Origin: a virus
Strand: one strand, 5' to 3'
IMG/VR virus record: IMGVR_UViG_3300030116_000231
Span: 1-53,199 of that record
DNA length: 53,199 nt
Positions 17,466 through 25,737 of the stretch are shown piece by piece. Under the pieces are notes generated by a model, which ran no database searches, was not told where the DNA came from, and saw nothing but the letters and a program-made list of their open reading frames with translations. Both the position numbers and the translations under genes were made by a program. Within the stretch, counting starts at the first letter, position 1, and each line of letters opens with the position of its first letter.

Positions 17466-17863
17466 TACTGACCACCGTTTCTTAATTTTTCTATTTGTGC
17501 TTCTAGTCCTGCTATCCTTTTCTCGTAAAAGTCTAGTGTAAGTTTTTGCTGCTGGTCATGTGGTGCACGACCTTCATCTATCTGCGTAGCCAACTCATCA
17601 AGCTGCTGTGCTAGATGTTCGATCAACATAAACTGCTCGCTGTCAGCAGGCAGACTGCCCATCTCACCGCGAGGCCATTTGATTCTAAATTCTGTGTTAT
17701 GTTCCAGATCTGACTTCATCATAGTGATGTTAGTTTCTATCTGGTTAAGGCGTTCTATAATACCAAAGTAAGCCCAAGTGGCGACAGACGCAGCAACAAC
17801 CATCGAAATAATGTTTCGAAGGGGTAAAGCTACTTCTGTGTTTTCGTTGAGCTTAGCCGCCAT
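17465..17863 (-). CDS. Spanin-like membrane coiled-coil protein (132 aa)
   Basis: One N-terminal TM helix (about 17-36, IISMVVAASVATWAYFGII) is followed by a long polar helical region with a FRIKWPRGEMGSLPAD segment and heptad-like repeats to the end. This is the architecture of an inner-membrane spanin or Rz-like protein, and I recall near-identical FRIKWPRGEMG proteins in marine phages. No separate Rz1-like lipoprotein is evident. It may instead be a general membrane-anchored coiled coil. Confidence 0.6.
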   Translation of the reverse strand: MAAKLNENTEVALPLRNIISMVVAASVATWAYFGIIERLNQIETNITMMKSDLEHNTEFRIKWPRGEMGSLPADSEQFMLIEHLAQQLDELATQIDEGRAPHDQQQKLTLDFYEKRIAGLEAQIEKLRNGGQ

Positions 17864-17870
17864 ACATTAC

Positions 17871-18074
17871 TCATTTCTTTTCAGAGCCTAACCAAACAGC
17901 AAATGCACCAGTCATAGCGCCGCTAACTACAGAAATCATTGCGCTTTGTTGAGTGGTTAAATCGTCGAGAGACATTCCCCATTCGATAACTCGTATATAC
18001 ATAAACGTCATAACCGCCATCATTAGCCTTGGCAGTATTTTCCAAGCTAAAATTTTTTCCATTGCTACGGCCAT
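17871..18074 (-). CDS. Small two-TM protein, holin candidate (67 aa)
   Basis: Two hydrophobic segments (ILPRLMMAVMTFMYIRVIEW and AMISVVSGAMTGAFAVWLG) are joined by a short acidic loop and end in a charged SEKK. This is a class II holin-like topology. The ATG at 18074 has AAGGAA upstream and overlaps the end of the previous gene; an upstream ATG would add 10 residues with heavier overlap. It may act with the three-TM holin candidate as an antiholin or accessory. Confidence 0.6.
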   Translation of the reverse strand: MAVAMEKILAWKILPRLMMAVMTFMYIRVIEWGMSLDDLTTQQSAMISVVSGAMTGAFAVWLGSEKK

Positions 18075-18514
18075 TTTACAATTCCTTTCAGCCAAAGTAT
18101 CCAATAGAAGAACCCTATTATGGTTGCTGCAAGTACAGCTACAGCTAATATAACTATTATAAGCTCTATAGTTTCTTTCCGCTTTTTCTCTGCAGCTATC
18201 TCAGCTTCACGCCTAGCTACTCTAGCGTCTTTCTGAAACTTTACCCAATCGCCCCATAGCCCTGGCCGTCCAGCATATATCATCCATTGTTTTAGTTCGT
18301 CTTCTTGCTCCTTTATCCGCTCTAAAGCCATGAACTCTTCAAAGTCCGTAGACTGATGGGCGGCTCTCTTTTTATTTACCTTACGCTGCAGATCTTCTTT
18401 AGCGTTAGTAATCTCACCTATTTTGGATGCGTAGGAACTTAGTTCACGACCATTGCTGATCGCCTGCTTTATTACCGAAAATGCGGCATTGGCGGCAGCT
18501 AGTTCGGCTAACAT
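18065..18514 (-). CDS. Coiled-coil protein with C-terminal TM (149 aa)
   Basis: A long charged helix (about 30-120) including EEFMALERIKEQEDELKQ and YAGRPGLWGDW leads to a strong C-terminal TM (IIVILAVAVLAATIIGFFYW). I recall similar MLAELAAANAAFSVIKQ proteins in cyanophage and marine phage genomes near lysis genes. It is likely a tail-anchored inner-membrane protein; its role is unknown. Confidence 0.65.
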   Translation of the reverse strand: MLAELAAANAAFSVIKQAISNGRELSSYASKIGEITNAKEDLQRKVNKKRAAHQSTDFEEFMALERIKEQEDELKQWMIYAGRPGLWGDWVKFQKDARVARREAEIAAEKKRKETIELIIVILAVAVLAATIIGFFYWILWLKGIVKWP

Positions 18515-18539
18515 CCATCATCCCCTACTCCTATCGGTT

Positions 18540-18692
18540 TTATTTGCCGTACACCGATTTCATACACTTTTTAGCAGTGCCGCACGCACGTTTAGTCTTA
18601 CAGCCTGGGCATGGTTTAAAAATTTTACCGCCGCTACCATAAGAAGCCATTGGCTTTTTCTTCTTATCTTTTTTCATTCCGTATCCTGGCAT
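18540..18692 (-). CDS. Very small Lys/Cys-rich protein (50 aa)
   Basis: An AGGAGG Shine-Dalgarno lies 5 nt before the ATG at 18692. The product starts MPGYGMKKDKKKKPM, has a Gly-rich SYGSGGK and ends with four Cys in the pattern CPGC-x6-C-x5-C, suggesting a small zinc knuckle. Its strong basicity suggests nucleic acid or membrane contact. It lies between two membrane-protein genes of the lysis region. Confidence 0.65.
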   Translation of the reverse strand: MPGYGMKKDKKKKPMASYGSGGKIFKPCPGCKTKRACGTAKKCMKSVYGK

Positions 18693-18693
18693 A

Positions 18694-18876
18694 TTAACCT
18701 CCTATCAAGATTGCGCTAAGTATGGACGCTAGTCCAACGATTATTGCACCTGCTGCAACAATTAGAATACGTTCAAGTCGATCAACCCTTGTGATAAATG
18801 TTTGGTAGCGCTCGGCGCAGACAGCTTCATGCGTGAGCAACTCTTGCTGTAACTCAGCTACTGTCATTTTCGGCAC
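18694..18876 (-). CDS. XhlA-like membrane protein (60 aa)
   Basis: A short amphipathic coiled coil with a RVDRLERI segment is followed by one C-terminal TM (ILIVAAGAIIVGLASILSAIL). This is the plan of hemolysin XhlA-type holin accessory proteins. The start is GTG at 18876 with GGAGG 6 nt upstream; an in-frame ATG at 18867 is the alternative. It overlaps the preceding 59-aa gene by 23 nt. Confidence 0.6.
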   Translation of the reverse strand: MPKMTVAELQQELLTHEAVCAERYQTFITRVDRLERILIVAAGAIIVGLASILSAILIGG

Positions 18877-19033
18877 TCATAGCCTCCAGTACTGCTTGGG
18901 TTTGATCTTCTACTTTTACCTCCGGTTCATCTGGTAACTCAGGTTCAACAACTAATACACACCCTTCCTCAACAGGATCTGCTGTCCTAGCAAACGAACC
19001 GTTAGGAAACATGTATAAAGGAACTCGTTTCAT
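18854..19033 (-). CDS. Small acidic protein (59 aa)
   Basis: The ATG at 19033 overlaps the upstream stop as ATGA. The product starts MKRVPLYMFPNGSFAR and continues with an acidic Glu/Pro/Val-rich stretch. No family is recognised. It lies between a small fibre-associated gene and the XhlA-like gene, in the same frame-overlap style as its neighbours, which supports it being real. Confidence 0.55.
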   Translation of the reverse strand: MKRVPLYMFPNGSFARTADPVEEGCVLVVEPELPDEPEVKVEDQTQAVLEAMSAENDSS

Positions 19034-19311
19034 GTATTACCGTTCTGATCTATCATATTTTTGAAAGCCGTTTTTACTTCGTCTGTCCACGCTGCATTAC
19101 ACTGCGCTTGAACATCTTCAGGTTCCCCCGATATATCTGTATCTTGCCAAGTATTGTTAGGCTTAATGCAGGGAGTTAAGGTGTATCTTTGGTAAGTGCG
19201 AGACAGTTCTTGTCCGTCTTCAGTCACAGTAACAACTTGGCGCACATTCACACACTTACCGACACCTACAACTTCTATACGATCAACCTCAACTGTTTTC
19301 TCTAACGCCAT
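19030..19311 (-). CDS. Small protein downstream of a tail-fibre gene (93 aa)
   Basis: The sequence MALEKTVEVDRIEVVG followed by a beta strand pair with VRQVVTVTEDGQELSRTYQR is a pattern I recall from marine phage tail regions. It contains three Cys. It is probably a virion or fibre-associated protein. An RBS (AGGAGGT) lies before the ATG, 10 nt past the preceding fibre gene. Confidence 0.6.
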   Translation of the reverse strand: MALEKTVEVDRIEVVGVGKCVNVRQVVTVTEDGQELSRTYQRYTLTPCIKPNNTWQDTDISGEPEDVQAQCNAAWTDEVKTAFKNMIDQNGNT

Positions 19312-19321
19312 ACGACACCTC

Positions 19322-20347
19322 CTAAACCTTATAAAACACGGTAAAATCTATTCGTTTACTTGATGCGTTGCTGCATTTAAGCGTAGAGCCAGTTCCATAA
19401 TAAAACAGTACATTGTCAGCACCATTTTCAACAACGGGTCTTAAGTCGTTCTGATATGTACTTGCTAGATCACTATATCCCATAGATCCATTACCCGCGA
19501 AGTAACTACTTACAGTAGACGTAAACGGTAGTGTAAGGTTAAGCACGTTACCATTACTTGTTGATCCTACACTTACCGACGCAGACACATACACTAAGTC
19601 ACCTATCTTTACATAGTTACATCTGTTTGTGACCAAATTTGGCGCTTGGCCGTGACGTTCTTGTATAGTGTAAGTGCCTACTTCATAATCACTAAACTTA
19701 TTGGCATTACCTGTTCCGCCTATATAAAGCCCGCCACTTAACCAAAGGTTCCTAAATCGCTCCGATGCTCTACCAAAATCAACTTCGTCGTCAACCATAA
19801 CTCCTTCTTTTAAGGGAGAAATCTTAGGGTCGGTGCCGCCAGCCCCCCAAAACATAAGGCCACCGCCACCGCCTGCCATTGCAGAGATCATAACGTTATC
19901 GGAACTTGCCACTGCAACTTTAGCAACCTCAGTGCCGTTGTTTTTAAATGAAACAATATCACCATCATTTGAACGATCAAAAACAGCTGCTAGTTCGTTA
20001 GTGGTATCAAATGTCTGCGTACTAGTTATAGTACCGCCACCGGTCTGAGCAAACTCTTCGAACAGTGCAGCCACAGGACGAAGTTCAAAACGGTCACCAA
20101 TCGCAAATGAAGCTGCTGTCGTGCCGTCTTGTCCGCGAACTACAGTAAGAGAATCAGTAGAGCGTGCAGTTACTTTAACGATCTCTAGGTTGTTACTTGT
20201 GTCAACAAGTGTACCGTAAAAATAGTCATTAGCGCCGAGTGTAGGGAATCTAGCACCTTGGCCGCTGTCCAACGTGACCGTCGTAGCTGTCGTGTTTATC
20301 GCAGCTGAGAGCGTTCCGAACGCATTATTTGTAACTTTTACGCCCAT
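19322..20347 (-). CDS. Tail-fibre-like protein (341 aa)
   Basis: The N-terminal ~95 residues (NNAFGTL, then QGARFPTLG, DTSNNLEIVK and RGQD motifs) closely match the N-terminus of the 167-aa protein at 22409-22912, so these are paralogous virion-attachment modules. The rest differs: a Gly-rich segment (AGGGGGLMFWG) and a C-terminal beta-rich domain with YVKIGDLVYVSASV, a common tip-domain pattern in phage fibres. It probably contributes to host recognition. A chaperone gene lies immediately upstream. Confidence 0.75.
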   Translation of the reverse strand: MGVKVTNNAFGTLSAAINTTATTVTLDSGQGARFPTLGANDYFYGTLVDTSNNLEIVKVTARSTDSLTVVRGQDGTTAASFAIGDRFELRPVAALFEEFAQTGGGTITSTQTFDTTNELAAVFDRSNDGDIVSFKNNGTEVAKVAVASSDNVMISAMAGGGGGLMFWGAGGTDPKISPLKEGVMVDDEVDFGRASERFRNLWLSGGLYIGGTGNANKFSDYEVGTYTIQERHGQAPNLVTNRCNYVKIGDLVYVSASVSVGSTSNGNVLNLTLPFTSTVSSYFAGNGSMGYSDLASTYQNDLRPVVENGADNVLFYYGTGSTLKCSNASSKRIDFTVFYKV

Positions 20348-20351
20348 AGAA

Positions 20352-20750
20352 TCACTCCGGTTTAGTTGGCCATGTCACATCATCAAGGCTTGTTACACCT
20401 TCCTGTGCAGGTACATCTCGTAATGCTTGGCGGTAAGTTGTCCATGCAGATGACATAGTCACATCGCTGTTACCCATCCAGTCTGTCTCAGCTAAACGCC
20501 TATCACGCTCTCTTCTAACAAGCCGCATTGGTTCCGCGTTGATTAACTCAGTCTTCTTGGCTGATGCTTGCGCCCATGTAACACCAAATTCGCTAGGCTT
20601 ATCGCTTAGTATTCCAACGCCATTACTATCTACGCCTGTTACCTTACGAAACATCTCATTAAATTCTTCTTCCGTCGTCGGTTCTCCGTTTATAACATAC
20701 TCGGTTACACCTAGTGCGGATACTGCGTCAGCTATTGTTATATCAGTCAT
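20352..20750 (-). CDS. Tail-fibre assembly/XkdW-like chaperone (132 aa)
   Basis: The C-terminal part contains RRERDRRLAETDW, then WTTYRQALRDVPAQEG and a final VTWPTKPE. This Trp/Tyr-rich signature is shared by XkdW and other small tail assembly chaperones. Its place inside the fibre array fits a folding or attachment factor for the fibres. The N-terminal half is acidic and helical. Confidence 0.75.
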   Translation of the reverse strand: MTDITIADAVSALGVTEYVINGEPTTEEEFNEMFRKVTGVDSNGVGILSDKPSEFGVTWAQASAKKTELINAEPMRLVRRERDRRLAETDWMGNSDVTMSSAWTTYRQALRDVPAQEGVTSLDDVTWPTKPE

Positions 20751-20760
20751 TTGTTTTCCC

Positions 20761-21282
20761 CTATCCTACTAAAAACCCACTAAACTGGGAGTCCATCCCT
20801 ACGTTATAATCAGAATCTGATTGAGTTGCTACTTGTACACGCAGAGTATCATTCGCACTACACAGAAAACAATCACTACCAGTTAAATTATCATAAGTAC
20901 CGTCTGGAGAACCGTTTATAACATACATTTCTTTTGTAGTATCCACATCACCGTTTCTTGTAATTCTCCCTATTATATAACCGCTACCCACGCCGTTAAT
21001 CCGTAAAGTCATATTAACTTGGTAAACGCCTGCAACAGGCACAGTTACTTCACCTGATGACACAGTACACCCGCCTTGAATAAAATCAAATCTAGATGAT
21101 GATGAAGAAGAAAAGTTTATAGTTGTGCCGCTTCCTCCAGATGTACTAATAACATGGTTATTAGTCATACCAAGTCTCCACGCTGGCTTGGCTGGTTGTA
21201 AAACTCTACCATCACTGTTTATGGTTAGCGCAGTAGTACCACTAGTATTCTGTATAGTGTCAACTTTAAGGATACTACTCAT
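20761..21282 (-). CDS. Tail-fibre-like protein with C1q-like tip (173 aa)
   Basis: The short N-terminal module MSSILKVDTIQNTSGTTALT resembles the next two genes upstream. The C-terminal domain reads FDFIQGGCTVSSGEVTVPVA, then GVYQVNMTLRING and a final SQFSGFLVG, the strand order typical of C1q/TNF-like jelly rolls used as fibre tips. It overlaps its neighbour by ATGA. Probable receptor-binding or decoration fibre. Confidence 0.72.
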   Translation of the reverse strand: MSSILKVDTIQNTSGTTALTINSDGRVLQPAKPAWRLGMTNNHVISTSGGSGTTINFSSSSSSRFDFIQGGCTVSSGEVTVPVAGVYQVNMTLRINGVGSGYIIGRITRNGDVDTTKEMYVINGSPDGTYDNLTGSDCFLCSANDTLRVQVATQSDSDYNVGMDSQFSGFLVG

Positions 21283-21824
21283 TGTGCTATCTCCCGTAAA
21301 ATAAACTGACTAAAACAAGCTCCTGCTGTTCCCGATGAAGTGCCTGACCCTTGGTCATCGTTTATCCTTATGTTACCTGATGAAGATACAATTTTAGCAT
21401 ATAACTTATATGTTAATGCAGAAGTTGAGCCAGGTGAGTCAATAGCAACAAGTGTAGGGGTGTAGTGAAATTGCGCTCCACTACCGCCATAGTCATAAAA
21501 CCTGTTATTATACTCTCTGACAAAAGAACTACCGTTGTCTCTTGTTATACCAAATTGAATTCTAGTGTCTTGTACATTCTGCCAGAACATAAGATTTGCT
21601 ATTGTAAGAGTTACCTCTATCTTACTTGATGAAAATTTTGGCGTTATTGTGCCCTCAAGAGATGAACCAAGCCTTACAAAAGAACTAGAAGCTGTACTGT
21701 TTTCAGTACCAAACGTACTGCCAATAACTGTTTGGATAATATGGCCAGGAGAAGTCATATCTGCTATGACTACTCCATTTCCACTCGTTTTTTCGTTTAT
21801 AGTGTCTACTTTCAGGACGCTCAT
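21279..21824 (-). CDS. Tail-fibre-like protein (181 aa)
   Basis: The N-terminal MSVLKVDTINEKTSGNGVVI is the same short module as in the two neighbouring genes. The C-terminal ~140 residues are beta-rich with an IDSPGSTSALTYKLYAKI segment that parallels IDSPNTTSQITYKVQVA of the next protein, so these two tips are related. Start and stop both overlap neighbours by ATGA. Confidence 0.72.
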   Translation of the reverse strand: MSVLKVDTINEKTSGNGVVIADMTSPGHIIQTVIGSTFGTENSTASSSFVRLGSSLEGTITPKFSSSKIEVTLTIANLMFWQNVQDTRIQFGITRDNGSSFVREYNNRFYDYGGSGAQFHYTPTLVAIDSPGSTSALTYKLYAKIVSSSGNIRINDDQGSGTSSGTAGACFSQFILREIAQ

Positions 21825-22408
21825 GCTTTAATCTCCATAGCTATCAGATGGCCACCTGAACCGTAAGAATTTCTATTTATATACAGATTATTACCATATT
21901 TACTAGCAACTTGAACTTTATAAGTTATTTGGCTTGTGGTGTTTGGGCTATCTATTACATGCCTTGTGACATATGTCATCCATCTGTCAGTGTTATCTTC
22001 TACAAACATAGCTTCGCCATAGCCCGATTCATCATCTGAAACATCTGTGGAAGTGCCGCCTACAGTTCTTACTATCCTAAAATTTCCCCCTCTCCAAGCA
22101 TTCGCAGATACTTCAGTTGTGTAAACATGGTTTGTCGATGTAATAAATATCTTATTACTTGAGTGAGTTGGAGTAATGTTAAGAGTTGCTCCGCTAATAT
22201 CTGTATACGAAGTTGAGCCGTAAGCACTATCGTTTGTAAAACCTTTATTGTAGCTTCCAGATGTGTGGACAACTTGCATAATTGCCCCTGCACTTGGTAT
22301 AAGCGTTCCTGCACTAGCGTCTAAAGTTTGACCACTTGGGATAGTTACTTTATCAGCGTTCGATCCTGAAGTTGGCCCTTTGATATTTTCTACAAATAAA
22401 GTACTCAT
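21821..22408 (-). CDS. Tail-fibre-like protein (195 aa)
   Basis: It starts MSTLFVENIKGPTSGSNADK and continues VTIPSGQTLDASAGTL, a module I recall from marine phage fibres. The C-terminal beta domain (ISGATLNITPTHSSNKIFIT, later IDSPNTTSQITYK) is related to that of the 181-aa protein. Probable fibre or decoration protein on the tail; receptor specificity cannot be read from sequence. Confidence 0.75.
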   Translation of the reverse strand: MSTLFVENIKGPTSGSNADKVTIPSGQTLDASAGTLIPSAGAIMQVVHTSGSYNKGFTNDSAYGSTSYTDISGATLNITPTHSSNKIFITSTNHVYTTEVSANAWRGGNFRIVRTVGGTSTDVSDDESGYGEAMFVEDNTDRWMTYVTRHVIDSPNTTSQITYKVQVASKYGNNLYINRNSYGSGGHLIAMEIKA

Positions 22409-22912
22409 CTAAACCACCGTCAAGTTTCCGTTTACAGTCAGCGTTACTGACGAAGCTATTGTTAAAGGGCCAGCACACAGAGCATTTTCTGTAGAAGCTA
22501 TTGTAGTGTTTGTGTCTAGCTGTTGTTCGTGGATACGAAAGATGTCGCCTTTGTTAACCGTTTCGCCTACATCGCCTCTGTCGCCTTTGTAAAACCCACC
22601 GCCTGCGCCTTCTGTAGCTTCTTCTAGCGCTGCCGCTGTAACACGAAGTTCAATGCGGTCACCCGTTAAAAACGCCCTAGCAGTTGAGTTATCTTGACCT
22701 CTAGTAACAGTAAGGACATCGCCAGTTCTAGCCGTACACTTTACGATCTCTAGGTTGTTAGAGGTATCAATCAGCGTAGCGTAGAAGTAATCGTCAGTCG
22801 CTAGCGTAGGAAAACGGGCACCCTGTCCACTCGAAAGAGTAATGCTGGTAGCACTGTTTGTGATACCAGCGTTGAGAGTGCCAAAGGCATTGTTTGCAAA
22901 TTTGATGCCCAT
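22409..22912 (-). CDS. Tail-fibre-like protein with virion-attachment module (167 aa)
   Basis: Residues 1-95 are paralogous to the 341-aa fibre protein. A short collagen-like stretch (KGDRGDVGETVNKGD) follows, then a beta-rich end TIASSVTLTVNGNLTV that is commonly seen at the end of small fibre-linker proteins. It may anchor the three short fibres encoded just downstream. Confidence 0.7.
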   Translation of the reverse strand: MGIKFANNAFGTLNAGITNSATSITLSSGQGARFPTLATDDYFYATLIDTSNNLEIVKCTARTGDVLTVTRGQDNSTARAFLTGDRIELRVTAAALEEATEGAGGGFYKGDRGDVGETVNKGDIFRIHEQQLDTNTTIASTENALCAGPLTIASSVTLTVNGNLTVV

Positions 22913-22923
22913 TCTCTACTTCC

Positions 22924-23364
22924 TTAGTTTACAGTGACTGTCCAAGTAATCCCTAGAGTATCAGCTGCTCCTTTATTGATAACAGAAAAAACTGTACGGC
23001 ACAACATATCTCCACTAGAGCTTGCGTTAAACAAACCTGCTTCTGTAATTGCTCCGGTGCCTGTACCTGCTGCGAACGTAGCAACGTATGCTACTGCGTT
23101 TGCTGTAACAGTTGTTGAAGTAAGAGCCACACGGCCTGCTTCAGAACCTAGCGCAGTGTTACCAGCTGCAGCTGCAGTACTGCCAGTACCAATGGCCATA
23201 TGAGACATGACGTTAGTAGTAGCGTCTTTCATGCGCTCAGCAATAAAATCTTTACCTGATGTAACAACAAGGTTTGGTACAACAGTTTCCTGAGTGATGT
23301 TTCCTTCAGGGTTTGTAACCGTGATCCGAAGTTCACCGGTCATTTTAATAGAATCTTGAATCAT
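22924..23364 (-). CDS. Virion structural protein (146 aa)
   Basis: A beta-rich protein with GELRITVTNPEGNITQE, VVTSGKDFIAERM and a Gly/Ala-rich middle ending in NKGAADTLGITWTVTVN. I recall this type of protein from many phage tails or baseplates. GGAG lies before the ATG at 23364. A structural role is inferred from composition and position at the head of the fibre array. Confidence 0.65.
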   Translation of the reverse strand: MIQDSIKMTGELRITVTNPEGNITQETVVPNLVVTSGKDFIAERMKDATTNVMSHMAIGTGSTAAAAGNTALGSEAGRVALTSTTVTANAVAYVATFAAGTGTGAITEAGLFNASSSGDMLCRTVFSVINKGAADTLGITWTVTVN

Positions 23365-23375
23365 GGTTAGCTCCT

Positions 23376-25046
23376 TTACAAGATCGCTCTTTGCCCCACA
23401 GTACTGTTGCCAGGATTGAGAGGCGTCTGGTTGAATTGATAACCACCCAGTGCTCGGTCATCTTCGTCTACATCAGTATAATGGAAGTTGACAACAAGTC
23501 CAGAAGAACTTTCATCTGGGGCAGTTACGCGGTCTGCAGCCATAATAACAGTGTTAAGTGTCTCAGCTGCTCCTATTACGCCCGTATTCGGGACGAAATA
23601 CTCGGTACTCGAAATAGTATATGAATAAGGCTCTTCGATAAAACCACCTATGTAACCATCTGAAACAGCTACAAAATCAGGGTAAAGGAAGGTTAGGTCG
23701 CCTAAAGTTAGCGTAGTGTTTATACTTTCTGTAGCAGTTGCAGTATCAGTATACACGTTTGTAAACTCAAACACCTGAGCTTCAACAGGACTTACAGAAT
23801 CAGACAATGGCTTAGATGGGTTTGCCGCTAGACTTTCAGCCATAGTTACAGGATCTGCGTCTGCGTCCGCATCGCTAGTGTCAAAGTCTACATCTTGTGT
23901 AAAGTTTTTAACACTTACGTCTGTTACGTTTACAGTATCAGTCTTAGTAAGTTGTATATCAAAGTCATCAACAGCGTCAGTAGGCGAGGCTGTATCTGAG
24001 TATGCTGGTCGTACATCAAATAAGTTTACAGCTTCAGAAGCGGTAACAGTTTCTGTTTTAGCTATATCAGGATTGTTCTTAATACCTTCTACAGCAGTAA
24101 GCGAGTCACTAAACCCGCCATGTGTAAAGTCTTTAGCATCTGAGTCGGCCACTGATGTAGCGTCGTTATCAGCTATATCAGCAAGCGTAACCTCTTTAGC
24201 ATCTGCCTCGGTTGCTGTAGCTGTGTCAGTAAGCCCTTTAGTTGTAGCAAAACTATTAACAGCATCTGACGCTGTAACTGGATCTGGGTCAACATCTGCG
24301 TCAGATAAATCAAAGTCTACATTAGATGTAAACGTCTTAACATTCGACTGAACTGCAGTAACATCATCTGTGCTAACTTGTGTAAAGTCTTTAGCTAGTG
24401 CTTCTGTAGCTGTAACTGTGTCATCAAACTCAGTCGTCACATCAAAGCGGTCAATCGCCTCAGAAGCTGTTGCTGTGTCTGTTGCAGCCTTGTTAACACC
24501 AAAAGTATCAACAGCATCGCTAGCAGCTACCGAGTCTGTTTTAGCTATGTCTGGATTGTTTACTATAGCTTCTGAAGCAGTCGCAGTATCAGTAGCTACT
24601 TTATCAATGGCCTTAGTATCTGCTTCGGCCATTGTAACGGGATCGGGGTCTACGTCAGCGTCACTAGGGTCAAAGTCAATAAAATCAGTAAACACAAATA
24701 CTTTTGCTTCTACAGCGTTTACTGAATCGGTAAGTACCTTATCTACATCAAATATAGGATCAGAGTCCGCTGGAAGAGCTTCGTCGTCTTTAGATGTGTC
24801 GAATGCTTTAGTTAGTTCAGTTTCTGTCTCACCATCAGATATTTGAACAGACTCAGCAGGTAAAAAAGTTTGAGGTACTGTCTCAAAAGAGTTTCCGCTT
24901 CCCTCACGATCAAAGAAAATTAGCCTAGGAGTATCTCTTGCTTCTACAGCAAAATACTGTACTCGGCCAGCAGTAGCATTTGTATAGCTAGGTAACGCAG
25001 TTACAGCGTAGTAATCAACACGATCTACTGCTAGTTCTATACTCAT
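23376..25046 (-). CDS. Repetitive Asp/Ala/Thr-rich virion protein (556 aa)
   Basis: About residues 80-460 are built of imperfect repeats of the form DTATATEA and, three times, VDFD-SDADVDPDPVT-A. The three longer units lie near 24626-24680, 24270-24321 and 23837-23892. The N-terminal 60 and C-terminal ~100 residues are non-repetitive. Such a fibrous acidic protein could be a tail fibre shaft or whisker; the dense Asp could bind calcium, but no canonical EF-hand is seen. The start overlaps the stop of the cupredoxin-like gene by ATGA. Confidence 0.65.
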   Translation of the reverse strand: MSIELAVDRVDYYAVTALPSYTNATAGRVQYFAVEARDTPRLIFFDREGSGNSFETVPQTFLPAESVQISDGETETELTKAFDTSKDDEALPADSDPIFDVDKVLTDSVNAVEAKVFVFTDFIDFDPSDADVDPDPVTMAEADTKAIDKVATDTATASEAIVNNPDIAKTDSVAASDAVDTFGVNKAATDTATASEAIDRFDVTTEFDDTVTATEALAKDFTQVSTDDVTAVQSNVKTFTSNVDFDLSDADVDPDPVTASDAVNSFATTKGLTDTATATEADAKEVTLADIADNDATSVADSDAKDFTHGGFSDSLTAVEGIKNNPDIAKTETVTASEAVNLFDVRPAYSDTASPTDAVDDFDIQLTKTDTVNVTDVSVKNFTQDVDFDTSDADADADPVTMAESLAANPSKPLSDSVSPVEAQVFEFTNVYTDTATATESINTTLTLGDLTFLYPDFVAVSDGYIGGFIEEPYSYTISSTEYFVPNTGVIGAAETLNTVIMAADRVTAPDESSSGLVVNFHYTDVDEDDRALGGYQFNQTPLNPGNSTVGQRAIL

Positions 25047-25729
25047 AATGTATCTGCGGTGCCGCCCATTCCGCTATGGTTGGTGCAATAGTAATATAAC
25101 GTCGGAGCACCTGATGCTACTGTTATTTGTGTGTACGCGCCAGAACTCCCAGGGGTGCCGCTTGTTGTAACACCTACAGTATATTCTGTACCTCCGCCAT
25201 GTGTGCCGTTTGAAGATGTGCTAAAACGTAAGGGGTGCCCACTATTACTTGAATCACTCTGATCAAATTTATAGGTTGACCCTTCATTTAGTGAAAGTGT
25301 TGGTTGGTTGCTTCCATTTATAGCAAAAACATTTCCTGAGCCAGGATTTACAACGGTTACAGTATAGTCAGTTACAGTTGCTGTAGCAGTTGAAAGGCTG
25401 TCTCGCACTCTAAAAGTTAATCTTTCAAACACAGTCTGAGTACCTACGCCAGTAGTAGTAACCACCACTTCGCCTTCATAAGCACCTGCTTCAGCTCCTA
25501 CTAAAGCTCCGCCAGCAAAATCAAATTGCACTTTTCCATCTGTGCCATCAGTAAGATTACTTGCTGGAATAGTAGCTATAAGCGTGGTGCTGTCTTTTTT
25601 TCTAAATCTAACAGCTACGCTAACAGTAGATGGTGAAAGATCTATAGGACTGCCTGTAGCATCATCACTGAGCGTCAAAACAATTACTGGTTTAGCGTCT
25701 CCTGATACTAGTCTAATAACGTCTGCCAT
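25043..25729 (-). CDS. Virion protein with N-terminal BppU-like and C-terminal cupredoxin-like domain (228 aa)
   Basis: Residues 1-115 look like the N-terminal domain of baseplate upper/fibre proteins (GDAKPVIVLTLSDDATGSPI, SVAVRFRKKD, AYEGEVVVTT). Residues 120-228 form a separate beta domain carrying His165, Cys215, His218 and Met221. The order His, then Cys-x2-His-x2-Met, equals the type 1 copper ligand set of cupredoxins, with amicyanin-like spacing. I recall this C-terminal domain from marine phage structural proteins. Copper binding is inferred. The gene lies between the connectors and the fibre array. Confidence 0.7.
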   Translation of the reverse strand: MADVIRLVSGDAKPVIVLTLSDDATGSPIDLSPSTVSVAVRFRKKDSTTLIATIPASNLTDGTDGKVQFDFAGGALVGAEAGAYEGEVVVTTTGVGTQTVFERLTFRVRDSLSTATATVTDYTVTVVNPGSGNVFAINGSNQPTLSLNEGSTYKFDQSDSSNSGHPLRFSTSSNGTHGGGTEYTVGVTTSGTPGSSGAYTQITVASGAPTLYYYCTNHSGMGGTADTL

Positions 25730-25737
25730 ATTTCACC

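Noticed and set aside
23878-24846. Plus-strand ORFs of 157 and 158 aa opposite the repetitive 556-aa gene
   Set aside because: Both are Ser/Val/Ala repeats that mirror the Asp/Ala repeats of the real gene on the other strand.
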